A stretch of 64,000 nucleotides of DNA from Alteromonas sp. V450 (GCF_001885075.1 NZ_MODU01000004.1:1178001-1242000); one strand, 5' to 3'; positions 16,978-28,287 are shown, counted from the stretch's first letter. The notes: generated by a model not told the origin, from the sequence alone. Numbers and translations are program-made.

Positions 16978-17643
16978 ATGGATCAACGTTCGATGTATTC
17001 AAGTGCATCTCAACCATCGGTATTGCAGACGAACAAGGTTCTACGCAACACCTATATGCTGCTTGCGATGACACTAGCGTTTAGTGCAGTATGTGCTGGT
17101 ATAGCAATGGCGGTAGGCATTTCTCCTATGATGTCTCTTGGCATGACTATCGGCGCTTTTATAACTTTATTTGTTGTTCAGAAAAAGGCTGACTCAGCAT
17201 CTGGTATTTACTGGGTGTTTTTATTTACAGGTTTAATGGGTGCATCACTTGGTTACACGCTTAATTTCTATTTAGGTGTAGCCGGTCCTGGTCTAATTAT
17301 GGAAGCATTGGGTGCGACAGCACTTGTGTTCTTCGCGCTTTCTGGCTACGCACTTACCACTAAGAAAGACTTCTCGTTTATGGGCGGATTCTTGGTAGTA
17401 GGTCTAGTTGTAGTGCTTGTAGCTGCTATTGCGAACATCTTCTTCGCGGTACCTGCGGTAAGCCTAGCAATTAGCGCAGCGATTGTATTCATTATGTCAG
17501 GTTTCATCTTGTTTGATACAAGCCGTATCATCCACGGTGGTGAAACAAACTACATTCGCGCGACAGTTTCGCTATACTTGAACATATACAACTTGTTCAC
17601 GTCTATCCTTCACCTTCTAGGTGCATTTGGCGGCGACGATTAA
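16978..17643 (+). CDS. yccA: Bax-inhibitor-1/YccA-family inner-membrane protein
   Basis: The 221-residue product has about seven membrane spans with the BI-1 family pattern: VLRNTYMLLAMTLAFSA early on, FLFTGLMGASLG in the middle, and near the C-terminus the segment FDTSRIIHGGETNYIRAT followed by a last span. E. coli YccA is an FtsH substrate and modulator. A strong AGGAGG-type site (GGAGGAAACA) precedes the ATG at 16978, so I use it rather than the in-frame start at 16966. In E. coli yccA lies between tusE and serT, matching the context here. Confidence 0.9.
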   Translation: MDQRSMYSSASQPSVLQTNKVLRNTYMLLAMTLAFSAVCAGIAMAVGISPMMSLGMTIGAFITLFVVQKKADSASGIYWVFLFTGLMGASLGYTLNFYLGVAGPGLIMEALGATALVFFALSGYALTTKKDFSFMGGFLVVGLVVVLVAAIANIFFAVPAVSLAISAAIVFIMSGFILFDTSRIIHGGETNYIRATVSLYLNIYNLFTSILHLLGAFGGDD

Positions 17644-17667
17644 TTTAGCGTTAAAGGTTAAAAAGAT

Positions 17668-17697
17668 AAACACCCCTTAACCGGGGTGTTTTTATTT
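17668..17697 (+). terminator. Rho-independent terminator after yccA, adjoining the tusD start
   Basis: AAACACCCC pairs with GGGGTGTTT around TTAACC and runs into a T-rich tract. It ends only a few bases before the tusD ATG at 17700, so tusD has almost no leader outside the hairpin. Confidence 0.85.
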
Positions 17698-17699
17698 GT

Positions 17700-18089
17700 A
17701 TGGCAGAATATTCAATACTTATTACCTCATCCCCATTTCAAGGCGATACCGCGTTACGCGCCCTCGCATTTGCGCAAGGTGTTATTGATAATGGTGATGT
17801 AATAAACAATGTTTTCTTCTATAGTGAAGGCGTACACCACACTAACAGCTTGATGCTGAAAACAGGTGACGAGCTGCATGCGCTTGAAGGTTGGAAGTCA
17901 CTCGCAGCTGAACACAAAGTAAAATTACTTGTATGCATTACCGCTGCCGTTAAGCGTGGCATTGTGAGCGAACAAGAAGCAATGGAAAATGGCTTGGCTT
18001 ACGCCAACCTAACCGCGCCGTTTGAACAGGCAGGCTTAGGTGAGTTTTTCACTGCACTTCACGAGTGCAACAAGCTGGTACAATTCTAA
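17700..18089 (+). CDS. tusD: Sulfur transferase TusD (DsrE family)
   Basis: TusD is part of the TusBCD heterohexamer that passes persulfide sulfur from TusA to TusE for 2-thiolation of tRNA wobble uridines. The 129-residue protein has the DsrE fold start EYSILITSSPFQGDTALRAL and the catalytic Cys79 in LLVCITAAVKRG, matching Cys78 of E. coli TusD. No separate Shine-Dalgarno is visible; the 3' arm of the preceding terminator (GGGGTG) lies about 11 bases before the ATG. The next gene overlaps by one base (TAATG). Confidence 0.93.
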   Translation: MAEYSILITSSPFQGDTALRALAFAQGVIDNGDVINNVFFYSEGVHHTNSLMLKTGDELHALEGWKSLAAEHKVKLLVCITAAVKRGIVSEQEAMENGLAYANLTAPFEQAGLGEFFTALHECNKLVQF

Positions 18090-18457
18090 TGGCACATTTA
18101 TTAATTAGATTTACGCAAAGCCCCTTTTCTAATGCAAAAAGCCAAGACGGTTTAGATTTTGCGCTTGCTGCAACCAACTATGGGCACGACGTAAAAGTGC
18201 TCTTTGAAAACCAAGGCGTACTACAGCTTGTAAAAGCAGCGTCCATGAAGGGGATAAAGAATCATACGAAGCGGTTGGCCACTATGCCCTTCTTCGACAT
18301 AGAAGATTGCTTTGTATGTAAAACCAGCGCTCATACATACAATATTGAAAGTGTACTTGCTAATACTGATTTAATCGACACGTTAGACTGCCAGTGGGTT
18401 ACCGCTGTTGATAAACTCGCGCTTTTACAAAGCGTAGACCACGTGGTGACATTTTAA
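18089..18457 (+). CDS. tusC: Sulfur relay protein TusC (DsrF family)
   Basis: TusC is a structural partner in the TusBCD complex. The 122-residue product starts MAHLLIRFTQSPFSNAKSQDG and follows the DsrF pattern, including DGLDFALAATNYGHDVKVLFEN. The ATG overlaps the tusD stop by one base, and its own stop overlaps the tusB ATG in the same way, which points to translational coupling. Confidence 0.9.
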   Translation: MAHLLIRFTQSPFSNAKSQDGLDFALAATNYGHDVKVLFENQGVLQLVKAASMKGIKNHTKRLATMPFFDIEDCFVCKTSAHTYNIESVLANTDLIDTLDCQWVTAVDKLALLQSVDHVVTF

Positions 18458-18768
18458 TGCTTATTACTATTTCGACACCACACCTAAGTGCTACAGACAA
18501 ACAATTTTTAACTGCCGCCTTTGAACAAACTACGTCTGACATTAGGGTTATTTTTAATGGCGACGGCGTATACGCGCCTACGTTGAATGGGACATTTTTT
18601 GATACACTAGCACATTTAGAAGAAAATGAATCAGCGCAACGCTTCGCATATGTTTCTAGTGATGCTGTTACACGAGGCGCATGCATCCCAGAGCATATTA
18701 CACCAATTTCCTACTCAGAATTTGCGGCAATCTCGACTAAACATAAACACTGGGTATCCCTTTCATGA
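18457..18768 (+). CDS. tusB: Sulfur relay protein TusB (DsrH family)
   Basis: The 103-residue product is the small third partner of TusBCD. Sequence similarity of DsrH proteins is low, but the start [10 protein letters not shown], the mid-segment [18 protein letters not shown] and the ending [20 protein letters not shown] fit the family. Position between tusC and tusE and the overlapping starts and stops make the call firm. Confidence 0.87.
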   Translation: MLITISTPHLSATDKQFLTAAFEQTTSDIRVIFNGDGVYAPTLNGTFFDTLAHLEENESAQRFAYVSSDAVTRGACIPEHITPISYSEFAAISTKHKHWVSLS

Positions 18769-19112
18769 CACAAGAAACCTATAGCTTCAATTACGATGGA
18801 CAAGAGATCCCTACGGATAAAGCAGGCTATTTACTCGATTACACGCTTTGGGAAGAAGGTATGGTTGAGTTGCTCGCGCAAGAAGAAAACATTGAATTAA
18901 CTGACGCTCACTGGGAAGTGGTGCGGTTTGTCCGTGCATTTTATGAGGAGTATGAAACCAGTCCGGCAATTCGAGCACTTGTCAAAGCTATGGCCAATAA
19001 ATTTGGCCCTGAAAAAGGTAATAGTCGTTATCTACAGCGACTATTTAAAAAAGGCCCTGCCAAGCAAGCTACCAAACTAGCTGGATTACCTAAACCAGCT
19101 AAATGCCTGTAA
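18765..19112 (+). CDS. tusE: Sulfurtransferase TusE (DsrC family)
   Basis: TusE accepts sulfur from TusD and delivers it to MnmA. The 115-residue protein has the DsrC features: [33 protein letters not shown], a [14 protein letters not shown] segment and the essential penultimate Cys114 in AKCL. It overlaps tusB by four bases (ATGA). In E. coli tusE is separate from tusDCB and next to yccA; here all four tus genes are together. Confidence 0.95.
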   Translation: MTQETYSFNYDGQEIPTDKAGYLLDYTLWEEGMVELLAQEENIELTDAHWEVVRFVRAFYEEYETSPAIRALVKAMANKFGPEKGNSRYLQRLFKKGPAKQATKLAGLPKPAKCL

Positions 19113-19158
19113 AGTGAATAAAAACGATTTAAAAGGATGCTGCTGCATAATGTTAATT

Positions 19159-19190
19159 GGCTAATAAAGCATATTAGCCTTTTGCTTTTA
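19159..19190 (+). terminator. Rho-independent terminator of the tus operon
   Basis: GGCTAATA pairs with TATTAGCC around AAGCA and is followed by TTTTGCTTTT, about 45 bases after the tusE stop. Confidence 0.82.
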
Positions 19191-19374
19191 GCGTATTTTA
19201 TTCAACTTCTTTTAACGCTTATATCCATTATTTATCGCTTTTGCGTTGGTGTCGATATTGCAACCTTCCTGTTACATTAGCGTTTGATATAGGGTTTTAG
19301 GCACATTTTTCATACTCGCCAATACAAAACACCATAAACGTGAATGTTTTACATTAATGGACATAGGAGGCTGT

Positions 19375-19812
19375 ATGACAGTTCAAAAACACTACGTAAT
19401 AGTAGCCAACCACGACAACGCCAAAGCTTACACCTATACCAACCACGGAAGTGCACTCATTGAAGTAAAGAAATGGCACAACGAGTTTAGTGGCGCGAGT
19501 GACCAAGATATTTATACGGATAAACCCGGTAGACAGTCGGCTCCCGCTTCACAGGTGCAGGGCGTTGATAGCATGAACCGAAAAGATGCCGCTGAACTCG
19601 AAGATGAACGATTTGCCAGTGACATTGCTGACTGGCTAGATGGCGAGCGTAAACGAGGTGCGCTAGGTTCAATAGATATTATTAGCGGGCCAGGTTTTCT
19701 TGGCAAATTGAGAAACGGAATGTCATCTCAATGTGCAGATGTGGTCGATAAAGAAGTGAAAAAGAATGTTTTCGGTGCCAACGAGGAAACCTTGCTTTCC
19801 TACCTTAAATAA
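19375..19812 (+). CDS. Host-attachment-family (PF10116-like) protein
   Basis: The 145-residue product resembles the family named for proteins required for attachment to host cells, which is related to the eRF1 domain 1 fold. Typical features are the N-terminal strand YVIVANHDNAKAYTYTNHGSALIEV, the middle FASDIADWLDGERKRGALGSIDIISGPGFLGKLRNGMS and the closing KKNVFGANEETLLSYL. The molecular role in free-living bacteria is not known. A strong AGGAGG lies four bases before the ATG at 19375, which is why I do not use the upstream ATG at 19357. Confidence 0.75.
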   Translation: MTVQKHYVIVANHDNAKAYTYTNHGSALIEVKKWHNEFSGASDQDIYTDKPGRQSAPASQVQGVDSMNRKDAAELEDERFASDIADWLDGERKRGALGSIDIISGPGFLGKLRNGMSSQCADVVDKEVKKNVFGANEETLLSYLK

Positions 19813-19839
19813 AATGGGATTTAGCCGGTAGCTTATCAC

Positions 19840-19863
19840 AGGCGGCTGTTGTTATTGCCGCCT
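19840..19863. terminator. GC-rich hairpin between convergent genes
   Basis: AGGCGGC (19840-19846) and GCCGCCT (19857-19863) are exact complements with a ten-base loop. It lies between the attachment-family gene and the convergent SRAP gene and may slow transcription from both sides, although neither strand has a good U tract. Confidence 0.5.
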
Positions 19864-19888
19864 AACTTTACTAGCTTGTAAGCTTAAG

Positions 19889-20602
19889 TTATAGGTTTTC
19901 GTCGCCCTTTAATATATTACCTTCACCCATTGGCTCGGCGCTTTTAAACGTCTTTACTCGCGTGACTTCAAGGTCGGTATAAATACGAGGGTTATTCAAA
20001 ATATACTCCACTTCATTATTCAACGAGCCATGTTTGTCTGCGGTTAGCCATGCATTAATCGCGTGACTATCGTGAGGAAGAAAGCATGGAATAGATTTTT
20101 CATGATACTGACTAAAGCCATATATTGGCGGTCGTGTCACCACCGCACAGGAAAACAGCCCATTACTAAACCGCCGGTATACCGCGCCAATAAGTAAGGC
20201 GCCGCTTGTGGCCTTCATTAAATAATGTGCTTTTCCTTTTCCAACCGGGTTAGACTCGCCCACGGCTGTTGCCACGACTATAGCCCGCCGTTCACGAATA
20301 AACTTTCCCCAATAAGGACTATCTAAGTTTCGGGCGTTAAATGTTGTTCTGTTACCAACCTCTAATGTGTTGCCAACGGGCTTAGCATCAAACCACCACG
20401 TTGCATCTATTGTGCTATCACTAGATACAATTAAATTGGTTATTCGCCGTTCAGCTGCTTTTCCAAATGCTGGATAAAAGTTAATGACATTGTTCGAGGA
20501 AGACTCATTGGCAAAAAGCGGTATCGTTTGTGTGAGCCCCACTTCTTCAAGCAGCGCGATAACATCAGGTGAATCAGTGATACGTTGTATAAATCCGCAC
20601 AT
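19889..20602 (-). CDS. SOS-response-associated peptidase family protein (SRAP/YedK), divergent
   Basis: The 237-residue protein starts MCG, placing the catalytic Cys2 needed by SRAP proteins to crosslink to abasic sites in single-stranded DNA. The FNARNLDSPYW segment matches the family NAR region, and HEKSIPCFLP matches the conserved HxRMP region with its active-site histidine. The glutamate region usually read GFYEW is here AVGES. It is more divergent than E. coli YedK, and I see no LexA box nearby. The gene is alone, convergent with the attachment-family gene and downstream of the serS terminator. Confidence 0.78.
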   Translation of the reverse strand: MCGFIQRITDSPDVIALLEEVGLTQTIPLFANESSSNNVINFYPAFGKAAERRITNLIVSSDSTIDATWWFDAKPVGNTLEVGNRTTFNARNLDSPYWGKFIRERRAIVVATAVGESNPVGKGKAHYLMKATSGALLIGAVYRRFSNGLFSCAVVTRPPIYGFSQYHEKSIPCFLPHDSHAINAWLTADKHGSLNNEVEYILNNPRIYTDLEVTRVKTFKSAEPMGEGNILKGDENL

Positions 20603-20620
20603 AAACCCACACTTTGCGTT

Positions 20621-20650
20621 AAAAAAATCCGATATGAAATCATATCGGAC
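20621..20650 (-). terminator. Rho-independent terminator of serS
   Basis: On the minus strand TCCGATATG and CATATCGGA form a nine-base stem with a four-base loop followed by seven T. It ends the long ftsK-to-serS transcript. Confidence 0.92.
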
Positions 20651-20693
20651 TTTAAGTTAACGTTTACTCAAAAGCAATGTAACGCGCAATGCG

Positions 20694-21998
<1,305 letters not shown>

Positions 21999-22002
21999 CT
22001 AA

Positions 22003-22386
22003 TTATCCTTTCATTAATTGAATGGCCAGCCAACCTGCTACTAGGCAAGCGCCAACGTTAAGAAATACATTCGCTGCGGCTTTAAGCCACAACCCGTTTT
22101 CTAATAAAGTTAAGGTTTCAACAGAAAATGTTGAGAATGTAGTAAAGGCACCTAATAGGCCTACACCGATAAGCGCTCGGTAAGGAGAGTCGCTTAATTC
22201 ATGACGTTCAATAATGCCGTACAGCAACACAAGTGCAAACGACCCAACCACATTCACCGTTAGTGTACCAAACGGCATGTGTTTTCCAAATAAGGAATCA
22301 ACACTTGTGGTAACAAAATAGCGTAAACAGGCGCCGGTCGCCCCGCCAGCGGCAATAAAACAGTACAAAGCTAACCCTTGAGGCAC
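22003..22386 (-). CDS. crcB: Fluoride ion channel CrcB/Fluc
   Basis: The 127-residue four-span protein has the Fluc motifs GGATGACLRYF near the N-terminus, GTLTVNVVGSF, and LGAFTTFSTFSVE with the FTTFSTF phenylalanine/threonine track lining the pore. It works as a dual-topology dimer that exports fluoride. The start is a GTG with GGGAG six bases upstream. In E. coli rarA is followed directly by serS; here crcB is inserted. I see no fluoride riboswitch before it. Confidence 0.95.
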   Translation of the reverse strand: MPQGLALYCFIAAGGATGACLRYFVTTSVDSLFGKHMPFGTLTVNVVGSFALVLLYGIIERHELSDSPYRALIGVGLLGAFTTFSTFSVETLTLLENGLWLKAAANVFLNVGACLVAGWLAIQLMKG

Positions 22387-22461
22387 GAAAAACTCCCTAG
22401 CGCGTTATTTTTATAGATAAATCCATGTCGCTCAAATGCGTTGAGGTACACCTTAACAACT

Positions 22462-23769
22462 TTACCTTTTATTGTTGCTTCTCGCATTAAGTGAATCGAG
22501 AAATTCACGCTTGGCTTTTAACGCTTTTTCTAAACCGCGTTCGTTAGGGTTGTACAGTCGCGTTCCAGCAAGGCTTTCTGGAAAATAAGACTCACCTGCT
22601 GCAAAAGCGTTAGGCTCGTTGTGGGCATAGCGATAGCCGTCACCATGACCCAATTCTTTCATAAGCGAGGTTGGTGCATTGCGTAAATGCATGGGGACCG
22701 GAGCGTCGGATGTTTTACGCGCCAATGCTTTTGCTTCATTAAATGCCATGTAAACCGCATTACTTTTTGCCGCTAACGCACAATATACCGCAGCTTGCGC
22801 AATAGCCCGCTCACCTTCTGCCGGCCCTACACGGTGAAAAGTATCCCATGCATTAACGCAAAGCTGCATGGCTCTGGGATCGGCGTTACCAATATCTTCT
22901 GACGCGATTGCCAGAAGCCGTCTTCCTACATATAGTGCGTCCCCGCCACCATCGAGAATTCTTGCGTACCAGTAAAGTGCGGCGTCAGGGTCTGAGCCTC
23001 TTACAGATTTATGAAACGCGGAGATTAGGTCGTAGAAGGTGTCGCCTTTGTTGTCGTAACTGGCAACCTTCTCGCCTACCGCATGCTCTATGTCAGTTAC
23101 GGTGATATTGTTAGCACTTGTGAAGTCGGCAGCTAGCTCTAAGTAGGTAAGAAGGCGCCGGGCGTCACCGCCACTTAAATCGATAAGCGCGTTTCTGGCT
23201 GTGTCGTCAATACCAAGGGTCCTGTCGCCCAAGCCTTTTTCACTATCGCTTAGGGCTCTGCTCACTAATTCCGAGAGCGCATCGTGTTCTAAGGTCTTTA
23301 ATACATATACGCGAACACGAGATAACAACGCTTTGTTTAATTCGAATGAGGGGTTTTCTGTGGTTGCGCCAATAAAAGTCACCACACCAGACTCTACAAA
23401 CGGAAGAAACGCATCCTGCTGGCTCTTGTTGAACCTGTGTACTTCGTCAACAAACAATAAGGTTCGCTGGTTGTAACGGGCGTTTTCCTCTGCCGTATCC
23501 ATAGCGGCTCTAATGTCTTTCACCCCAGAGGTAACCGCAGAAATACGCAGCACAGACGCATTCGTGTACTGTGCGATAAGCTCTGCAAGAGTGGTTTTGC
23601 CGGTGCCGGGCGGCCCCCACAAAATCATAGAGTGGCAGTGACCCGCCTCTAACATTTTACGAAGCGGCTTACCTTGGCCAAGTAAATGCTCTTGACCGCT
23701 GTACTGTTCGATGGAAACCGGGCGCATGCGCGCCGCTAGCGGCGCGAAGTCTTGATTAACGCTGGTCAT
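22462..23769 (-). CDS. rarA: Replication-associated recombination protein A (AAA+ ATPase)
   Basis: RarA (MgsA) is a clamp-loader-related ATPase acting at stalled forks. The 435-residue protein has a Walker [17 protein letters not shown], Walker [21 protein letters not shown], sensor 1 [12 protein letters not shown], an arginine finger region and a C-terminal tetramerisation domain ending in [24 protein letters not shown]. The ATG at 23769 overlaps the lolA stop, so expression is coupled to lolA. Confidence 0.96.
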   Translation of the reverse strand: MTSVNQDFAPLAARMRPVSIEQYSGQEHLLGQGKPLRKMLEAGHCHSMILWGPPGTGKTTLAELIAQYTNASVLRISAVTSGVKDIRAAMDTAEENARYNQRTLLFVDEVHRFNKSQQDAFLPFVESGVVTFIGATTENPSFELNKALLSRVRVYVLKTLEHDALSELVSRALSDSEKGLGDRTLGIDDTARNALIDLSGGDARRLLTYLELAADFTSANNITVTDIEHAVGEKVASYDNKGDTFYDLISAFHKSVRGSDPDAALYWYARILDGGGDALYVGRRLLAIASEDIGNADPRAMQLCVNAWDTFHRVGPAEGERAIAQAAVYCALAAKSNAVYMAFNEAKALARKTSDAPVPMHLRNAPTSLMKELGHGDGYRYAHNEPNAFAAGESYFPESLAGTRLYNPNERGLEKALKAKREFLDSLNARSNNKR

Positions 23770-24523
23770 CAATTATGAAGTTATCTGGAACATCAACTGC
23801 AAACGTATCCGCTGCCACAGGAAAACGGGTTTCAATATTGTTAAACACTAACGTACTAATTTGCTGTTGCGCATCAAGCATATTTAGTGAAGCGAGCTCG
23901 TCATCCTGATTAAACGTTAAGGTAAGCGTAACAATTTGGCCGCCCTCTTCCTTAGGCGTTATTTGGTAACTTTTTGTACCACTAACACTATTAACGTTGT
24001 TTGATGCGCTTGTTTCAAGTTTGACAGCCGATGGCCCGCTATTCATTTGACTAATAGTAAACTTCGACCACGTTGCTTCATCTGTAGACGTCAGCAAAAC
24101 GATAGGATTATCTTTAATTGCAGCGGCTTGTGACAACACCGTTACTTGCTCTACGAAAGTATCAACGTTCCAAACCGCTTCACCATCGGCAACCAGCAAC
24201 GTTTCGTCGGGCAACGTTGTCTCCCAGCGTAATTTGTTGGGGCGGGTCATAGTCAGCTTACCCTGAGCTTCATGCACAATATTTTGTTCGGCATCCACTA
24301 CCGTTTGCGCAAAGGTTGCACGAAACTGTTTCATGTTCCCAAGCAGGACCTGTAATGCTGCGCTGTTGGCTTCGTTGGTGCCGGCAGCATTATTAGCATT
24401 GGTCACATCGACGCTGGTATTTGCACCTAAACTGTCAAGCTCTGCAGATGCATTGGCATTACTCACTACCGTATTAGACAATGCCAGTGCACTGACAAAA
24501 TAAATCGAAACTGCTTTATTCAT
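23756..24523 (-). CDS. lolA: Outer-membrane lipoprotein carrier protein LolA with extended N-terminus
   Basis: LolA carries lipoproteins across the periplasm from LolCDE to LolB. Family features are visible: [58 protein letters not shown] and [15 protein letters not shown] near the end. A signal peptide (about residues 1-26) is followed by roughly 35 residues rich in Asn, Ala, Ser and Thr before the conserved domain, which makes the protein 255 residues against about 200 in E. coli. Its 3' end overlaps rarA and its start follows ftsK by 15 bases. Confidence 0.92.
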   Translation of the reverse strand: MNKAVSIYFVSALALSNTVVSNANASAELDSLGANTSVDVTNANNAAGTNEANSAALQVLLGNMKQFRATFAQTVVDAEQNIVHEAQGKLTMTRPNKLRWETTLPDETLLVADGEAVWNVDTFVEQVTVLSQAAAIKDNPIVLLTSTDEATWSKFTISQMNSGPSAVKLETSASNNVNSVSGTKSYQITPKEEGGQIVTLTLTFNQDDELASLNMLDAQQQISTLVFNNIETRFPVAADTFAVDVPDNFIIDDQR

Positions 24524-24538
24524 TATTCAATCCATTCT

Positions 24539-27328
24539 TTATTCTTTGTGGGGCGGCGGTGCAAGCACCTCACGGTTCCCGTTATGCCCCTGTGCACTTA
24601 CGACACCGCTCATTTCCATTTGTTCAACTAAGCGTGCCGCACGGTTGTAACCAATTCTAAATTTGCGCTGCACACTTGAGACACTCGCGCGACGGGTTTC
24701 AGTAACAAACGCAACAGCTTCGTCGTAGAAAGCATCGAATTCTTGGTCTTCGCCCTCAGGTTGCTCACCTGGCAGCAGCACCTCAGCGGTTGCCTCCCCG
24801 TTAAGGATTTCATCAATGTATTCCGGCTCTCCACGCTTTTGCCAGTCAGCTACGACCGCATGTACTTCGTGATCATCAACAAATGCACCGTGAACACGGG
24901 TTGGTACAGGGCTTCCTGGTGGTAAGTAAAGCATATCCCCCATACCTAACAAGGTTTCTGCCCCCTGTTGATCAAGGATAGTTCTTGAGTCTATTTTACT
25001 GGAAACTTGGAACGCACAGCGGGTTGGAATGTTCGCTTTGATCAAACCAGTAATAACATCTACAGACGGACGCTGGGTAGCGAGAATAAGGTGAATACCG
25101 GCAGCACGCGCTTTCTGCGCGATACGCGCAATTAGCTCTTCTACTTTTTTGCCCACAATCATCATCATGTCGGCAAATTCATCAACTACTACCACAATAG
25201 CGGGAAGCTTGGCTAAGTCTGGTGCTTCAGCATCCATACTTTCTTCATTCTTCCAAAGCGGATCTTTAATCGGCGTGCCATTAGCAATGGCTTCTTCTAC
25301 CTTGGCGTTATAGCCCTTTAGGTTACGTACACCAAGAGCGCTCATTAGGCGATAACGACGCTCCATTTCGCCCACACACCACCTAAGGGCATTGGCGGCT
25401 TCTTTCATGTCAGTAACCACTTCAGCAAGCAAATGCGGTATACCTTCATACACCGAAAGCTCTAGCATTTTAGGGTCAATCATTATCATGCGAACATCTT
25501 CTGGCGTACTCTTATAGAGCAAACTCAAAATCATTACGTTCACACCCACAGATTTACCTGAACCTGTAGTACCAGCAACCAAAAGGTGCGGCATTTTAGC
25601 TAAATCTACCACTACTGGCTGACCCGAGATGTCGGCACCCAATACCATGGTTAATGGCGACTTGTTCGACTGGAACGTATCGCAGCTAATCACTTCGCTC
25701 AAACGCACCATTTCACGTTTTTTGTTAGGAAGTTCTAATCCGATAACCGACTTACCCGGGATAACTTCCACAACCCGCACTGATATTGCTGACATTGCAC
25801 GGGCTAAGTCTTTCGATAGCCCTGTAATTTTGCTCACTTTAACACCAGGCGCCAAATCAAGTTCGAAGCGCGTGATAACTGGCCCCGGATAAACACCCAC
25901 TACCGTTGCTTCAATATTGAAATCAGCCAGCTTCTCCTCTACCAAACGAGAAATACCTTCAATTTCTTCCGGCGTGAGCGGGTTTTCATGTTTATCAGCG
26001 CGTTCAAGCAAGTCAAACGACGGCATAGGCGGCAGGTCAGGGTCTATTTGCCCAGCTCTGGCTTTAACAGGCTTCGCGCCAAGTGCAGCAGGGGTAAATG
26101 ACTGCGTGCTACCTGCTACTTCGCTTTGCGAATACGTTGGTTGCACTTGAGAAACAGGCTCTGAAGACTGACTATCATCTGCTGTGGAAGTCGTATTGTT
26201 TACCGAAGCCACTGGCTTACTTCCTGTTTCGTAGGGCAAATCTTCGTCAAACTCTTCTAAATCGTCAAAATTAATATGCGGACTTTGCTGGCGTTGCTGA
26301 GCGTGCTCACTTTGTGTACCTTCAAGGTTTGAGTGCGCTTGCTCTTCATCATCTGATTTTCCCAGGCCTACTTTGTCTTTAATGCTACCGGCTACGGCGT
26401 TGCGCATTCCCGAAAAAGAAAAAGCCGACTTCTTGGTGTCAGCGTCATTATCAACCAACGTACTATCTTTCTCTTCTGCGATAGATTTATTATTAGTCTG
26501 ATTTTGAACGGGTTCGTCTCTGTCATAAGCATAAAATGGCGGCTCATCTTCTCCGTCATCAATGCCGAAAGACGGCTCACTACGAGAAGACGTAACTTTT
26601 TGTGTTTGCTGTGGTTGGGCCTGTGCGGAAGGCGCCAAAGGCTCAGCGCGCATACTGGTAATATCTAACTCTTCGCTTTCGCCGCCTTCTTGTTTGGAAG
26701 ACTTATTAGCTAACGCCAAACGCGGCATTTCAAGTGCTAACAAACTTTGAGGTGCTGCTAGGGTCTTGCGACCTAGCCACAACGTTCCCTCGCCTAAGCT
26801 GTCGATAATCGTAAGCCAGCTAATGCCTGTTAACAGAGTAAAACCAGTACAGAAGAAGCAAAGCAACAATAAGATTGTTCCAGCAGTGTTAAAGTAAGGT
26901 ATAAGTGCCGAGCTAATGACGTCACCAACAAAACCGCCCGCTGAAAAGTTGTAGATATCATCGAAATTAATACTTGCGATACCCGTTGCACCGAGGGCCA
27001 TAAGTAACCCACCAATAATGCGTAAACCAATGGTGAGATAATCGAATTCGTCTAGCTCTTTGATATGTTGAAATAAGAACCAGCCTAAGAAGGCAGAACC
27101 GAATGGCAGAAGATAAGCAAGAAAGCCAAACGAAAAAAGCAACAGGTCTGCAACCCATGCTCCCGTTGCGCCTACCCAGTTGTGTATGTCTAATTGTAAA
27201 CCAGCCTGACTCCAGCCTGGGTCGCCCGGATGAAAAGATACTAGTGCCAGCAATAAGAAGAAGGCGAAAACACAGGCGATAATCATGCCTGCTTCCCACA
27301 CTCGCTGAACCCCTGTTAATCGCGCCAT
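24539..27328 (-). CDS. ftsK: DNA translocase FtsK
   Basis: FtsK couples septum formation to chromosome dimer resolution. The 929-residue protein has four or five N-terminal membrane spans (residues 1-180), an acidic, low-complexity linker (about 200-420) shorter than in E. coli, the RecA-like motor with Walker [14 protein letters not shown] and Walker [13 protein letters not shown], the [20 protein letters not shown] segment, and the C-terminal winged-helix gamma domain that reads KOPS ([22 protein letters not shown]). It leads the ftsK-lolA-rarA-crcB-serS run and lies next to lrp, as in E. coli. Confidence 0.98.
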   Translation of the reverse strand: MARLTGVQRVWEAGMIIACVFAFFLLLALVSFHPGDPGWSQAGLQLDIHNWVGATGAWVADLLLFSFGFLAYLLPFGSAFLGWFLFQHIKELDEFDYLTIGLRIIGGLLMALGATGIASINFDDIYNFSAGGFVGDVISSALIPYFNTAGTILLLLCFFCTGFTLLTGISWLTIIDSLGEGTLWLGRKTLAAPQSLLALEMPRLALANKSSKQEGGESEELDITSMRAEPLAPSAQAQPQQTQKVTSSRSEPSFGIDDGEDEPPFYAYDRDEPVQNQTNNKSIAEEKDSTLVDNDADTKKSAFSFSGMRNAVAGSIKDKVGLGKSDDEEQAHSNLEGTQSEHAQQRQQSPHINFDDLEEFDEDLPYETGSKPVASVNNTTSTADDSQSSEPVSQVQPTYSQSEVAGSTQSFTPAALGAKPVKARAGQIDPDLPPMPSFDLLERADKHENPLTPEEIEGISRLVEEKLADFNIEATVVGVYPGPVITRFELDLAPGVKVSKITGLSKDLARAMSAISVRVVEVIPGKSVIGLELPNKKREMVRLSEVISCDTFQSNKSPLTMVLGADISGQPVVVDLAKMPHLLVAGTTGSGKSVGVNVMILSLLYKSTPEDVRMIMIDPKMLELSVYEGIPHLLAEVVTDMKEAANALRWCVGEMERRYRLMSALGVRNLKGYNAKVEEAIANGTPIKDPLWKNEESMDAEAPDLAKLPAIVVVVDEFADMMMIVGKKVEELIARIAQKARAAGIHLILATQRPSVDVITGLIKANIPTRCAFQVSSKIDSRTILDQQGAETLLGMGDMLYLPPGSPVPTRVHGAFVDDHEVHAVVADWQKRGEPEYIDEILNGEATAEVLLPGEQPEGEDQEFDAFYDEAVAFVTETRRASVSSVQRKFRIGYNRAARLVEQMEMSGVVSAQGHNGNREVLAPPPHKE

Positions 27329-27417
27329 AACCCTAAAAAACCTTAAAATTCTATCGCATGTAGTTTTGTATAAACGATTGGTATTAGCCTATACGTGCTA
27401 TCTTTGCGCTAAACGCA

Positions 27418-27442
27418 GCAAAGAGCTTAGCGAACTCTTTGC
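27418..27442. repeat. Inverted repeat GCAAAGAG/CTCTTTGC in the lrp-ftsK interval
   Basis: GCAAAGAG and CTCTTTGC are exact complements with a nine-base loop. It lies about 90 bases upstream of ftsK and 175 bases past the lrp stop. There is no U tract on either strand, so a regulatory site is as likely as a terminator. Confidence 0.4.
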
Positions 27443-27618
27443 AATCCCTACATTATTGTTAATTATTTAATTTATGGTAAGTCGTTGAGCATAGTGATAA
27501 AACTATTGGTCTACTCCCCTACCCTATGCCTGTGCAAAACAACAACTCCTTCGTTGTACACAAACACTGTATTTTTGCACAGCCTACCACAAAAATACGC
27601 TATTGAGCCACGCTTTCA

Positions 27619-28104
27619 TTACTTCAAATTAATGCGAAGAGATGAAGTACTTTTCACTTCCTCCATTACCACATAGGTTCGCGACTCGCTCACGCCAGGC
27701 AGACGTAATAAAGTATCGCCTAGTAATTTCCGGTAGCTGCCCATATCAGCAACACGCGCTTTTAACAAAAAGTCGAAATCTCCAGACACTAAGTGGCATT
27801 CTTGTATATCGTCGTGCAGTTTTACGGCAGCAGAAAATTCTGCGAAGATATCGACCGATGTCTTTGTCAACGTAATTTCAACGAAGACGAGCATTGCTGC
27901 ACCGAGCTTCTCAGGATCTACAACCGCATGGTAGCCCTTTATATAGCCCTGAGCCTCTAATCTCTTAACCCTTTCTAAGCAAGGACTTGGGCTAAGTCCA
28001 ACTTCTTTGGCAAGCTCTACATTAGAGATTCGGCCGTTTTTTTGCAGCTGAACCAGTATATTCCTGTCTATTCGGTCAAGGTGTTTTGGTGTCTTTACCA
28101 GCAT
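27619..28104 (-). CDS. lrp: Leucine-responsive regulatory protein
   Basis: Lrp is a global regulator that senses amino acids. The 161-residue product has the AsnC-type helix-turn-helix (LDRIDRNILVQLQKNGRISNVELAKEVGLSPSPCLERVKRL) and the RAM ligand-binding domain (VEITLTKTSVDIFAEF..., ECHLVSGDFDFLLKARV). Its length and position next to ftsK match E. coli lrp. It is divergent from ald, with 183 bases between them, so it may control ald directly. Confidence 0.96.
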   Translation of the reverse strand: MLVKTPKHLDRIDRNILVQLQKNGRISNVELAKEVGLSPSPCLERVKRLEAQGYIKGYHAVVDPEKLGAAMLVFVEITLTKTSVDIFAEFSAAVKLHDDIQECHLVSGDFDFLLKARVADMGSYRKLLGDTLLRLPGVSESRTYVVMEEVKSTSSLRINLK

Positions 28105-28287
28105 ATTTAATTTCTTTAAAGAAGGCTTACTCAGAATTATATGCTACAAATATCTTTTCTTCAGCAGATAGTTCGCTTTTTTATCACGTATACTCCGCAA
28201 ATATGTTCATTGGCGTCTCGGCCGAAAACAATCAATAAAAGTTCAACCAGAGCCATTAGAAGCTCACTGTAAAATTGAGGACTATGC

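Noticed and set aside
22387..22461. Possible fluoride riboswitch before crcB
   Set aside because: The gap to rarA is only 75 bases and lacks the fluoride aptamer core; crcB appears to be read from the upstream operon.
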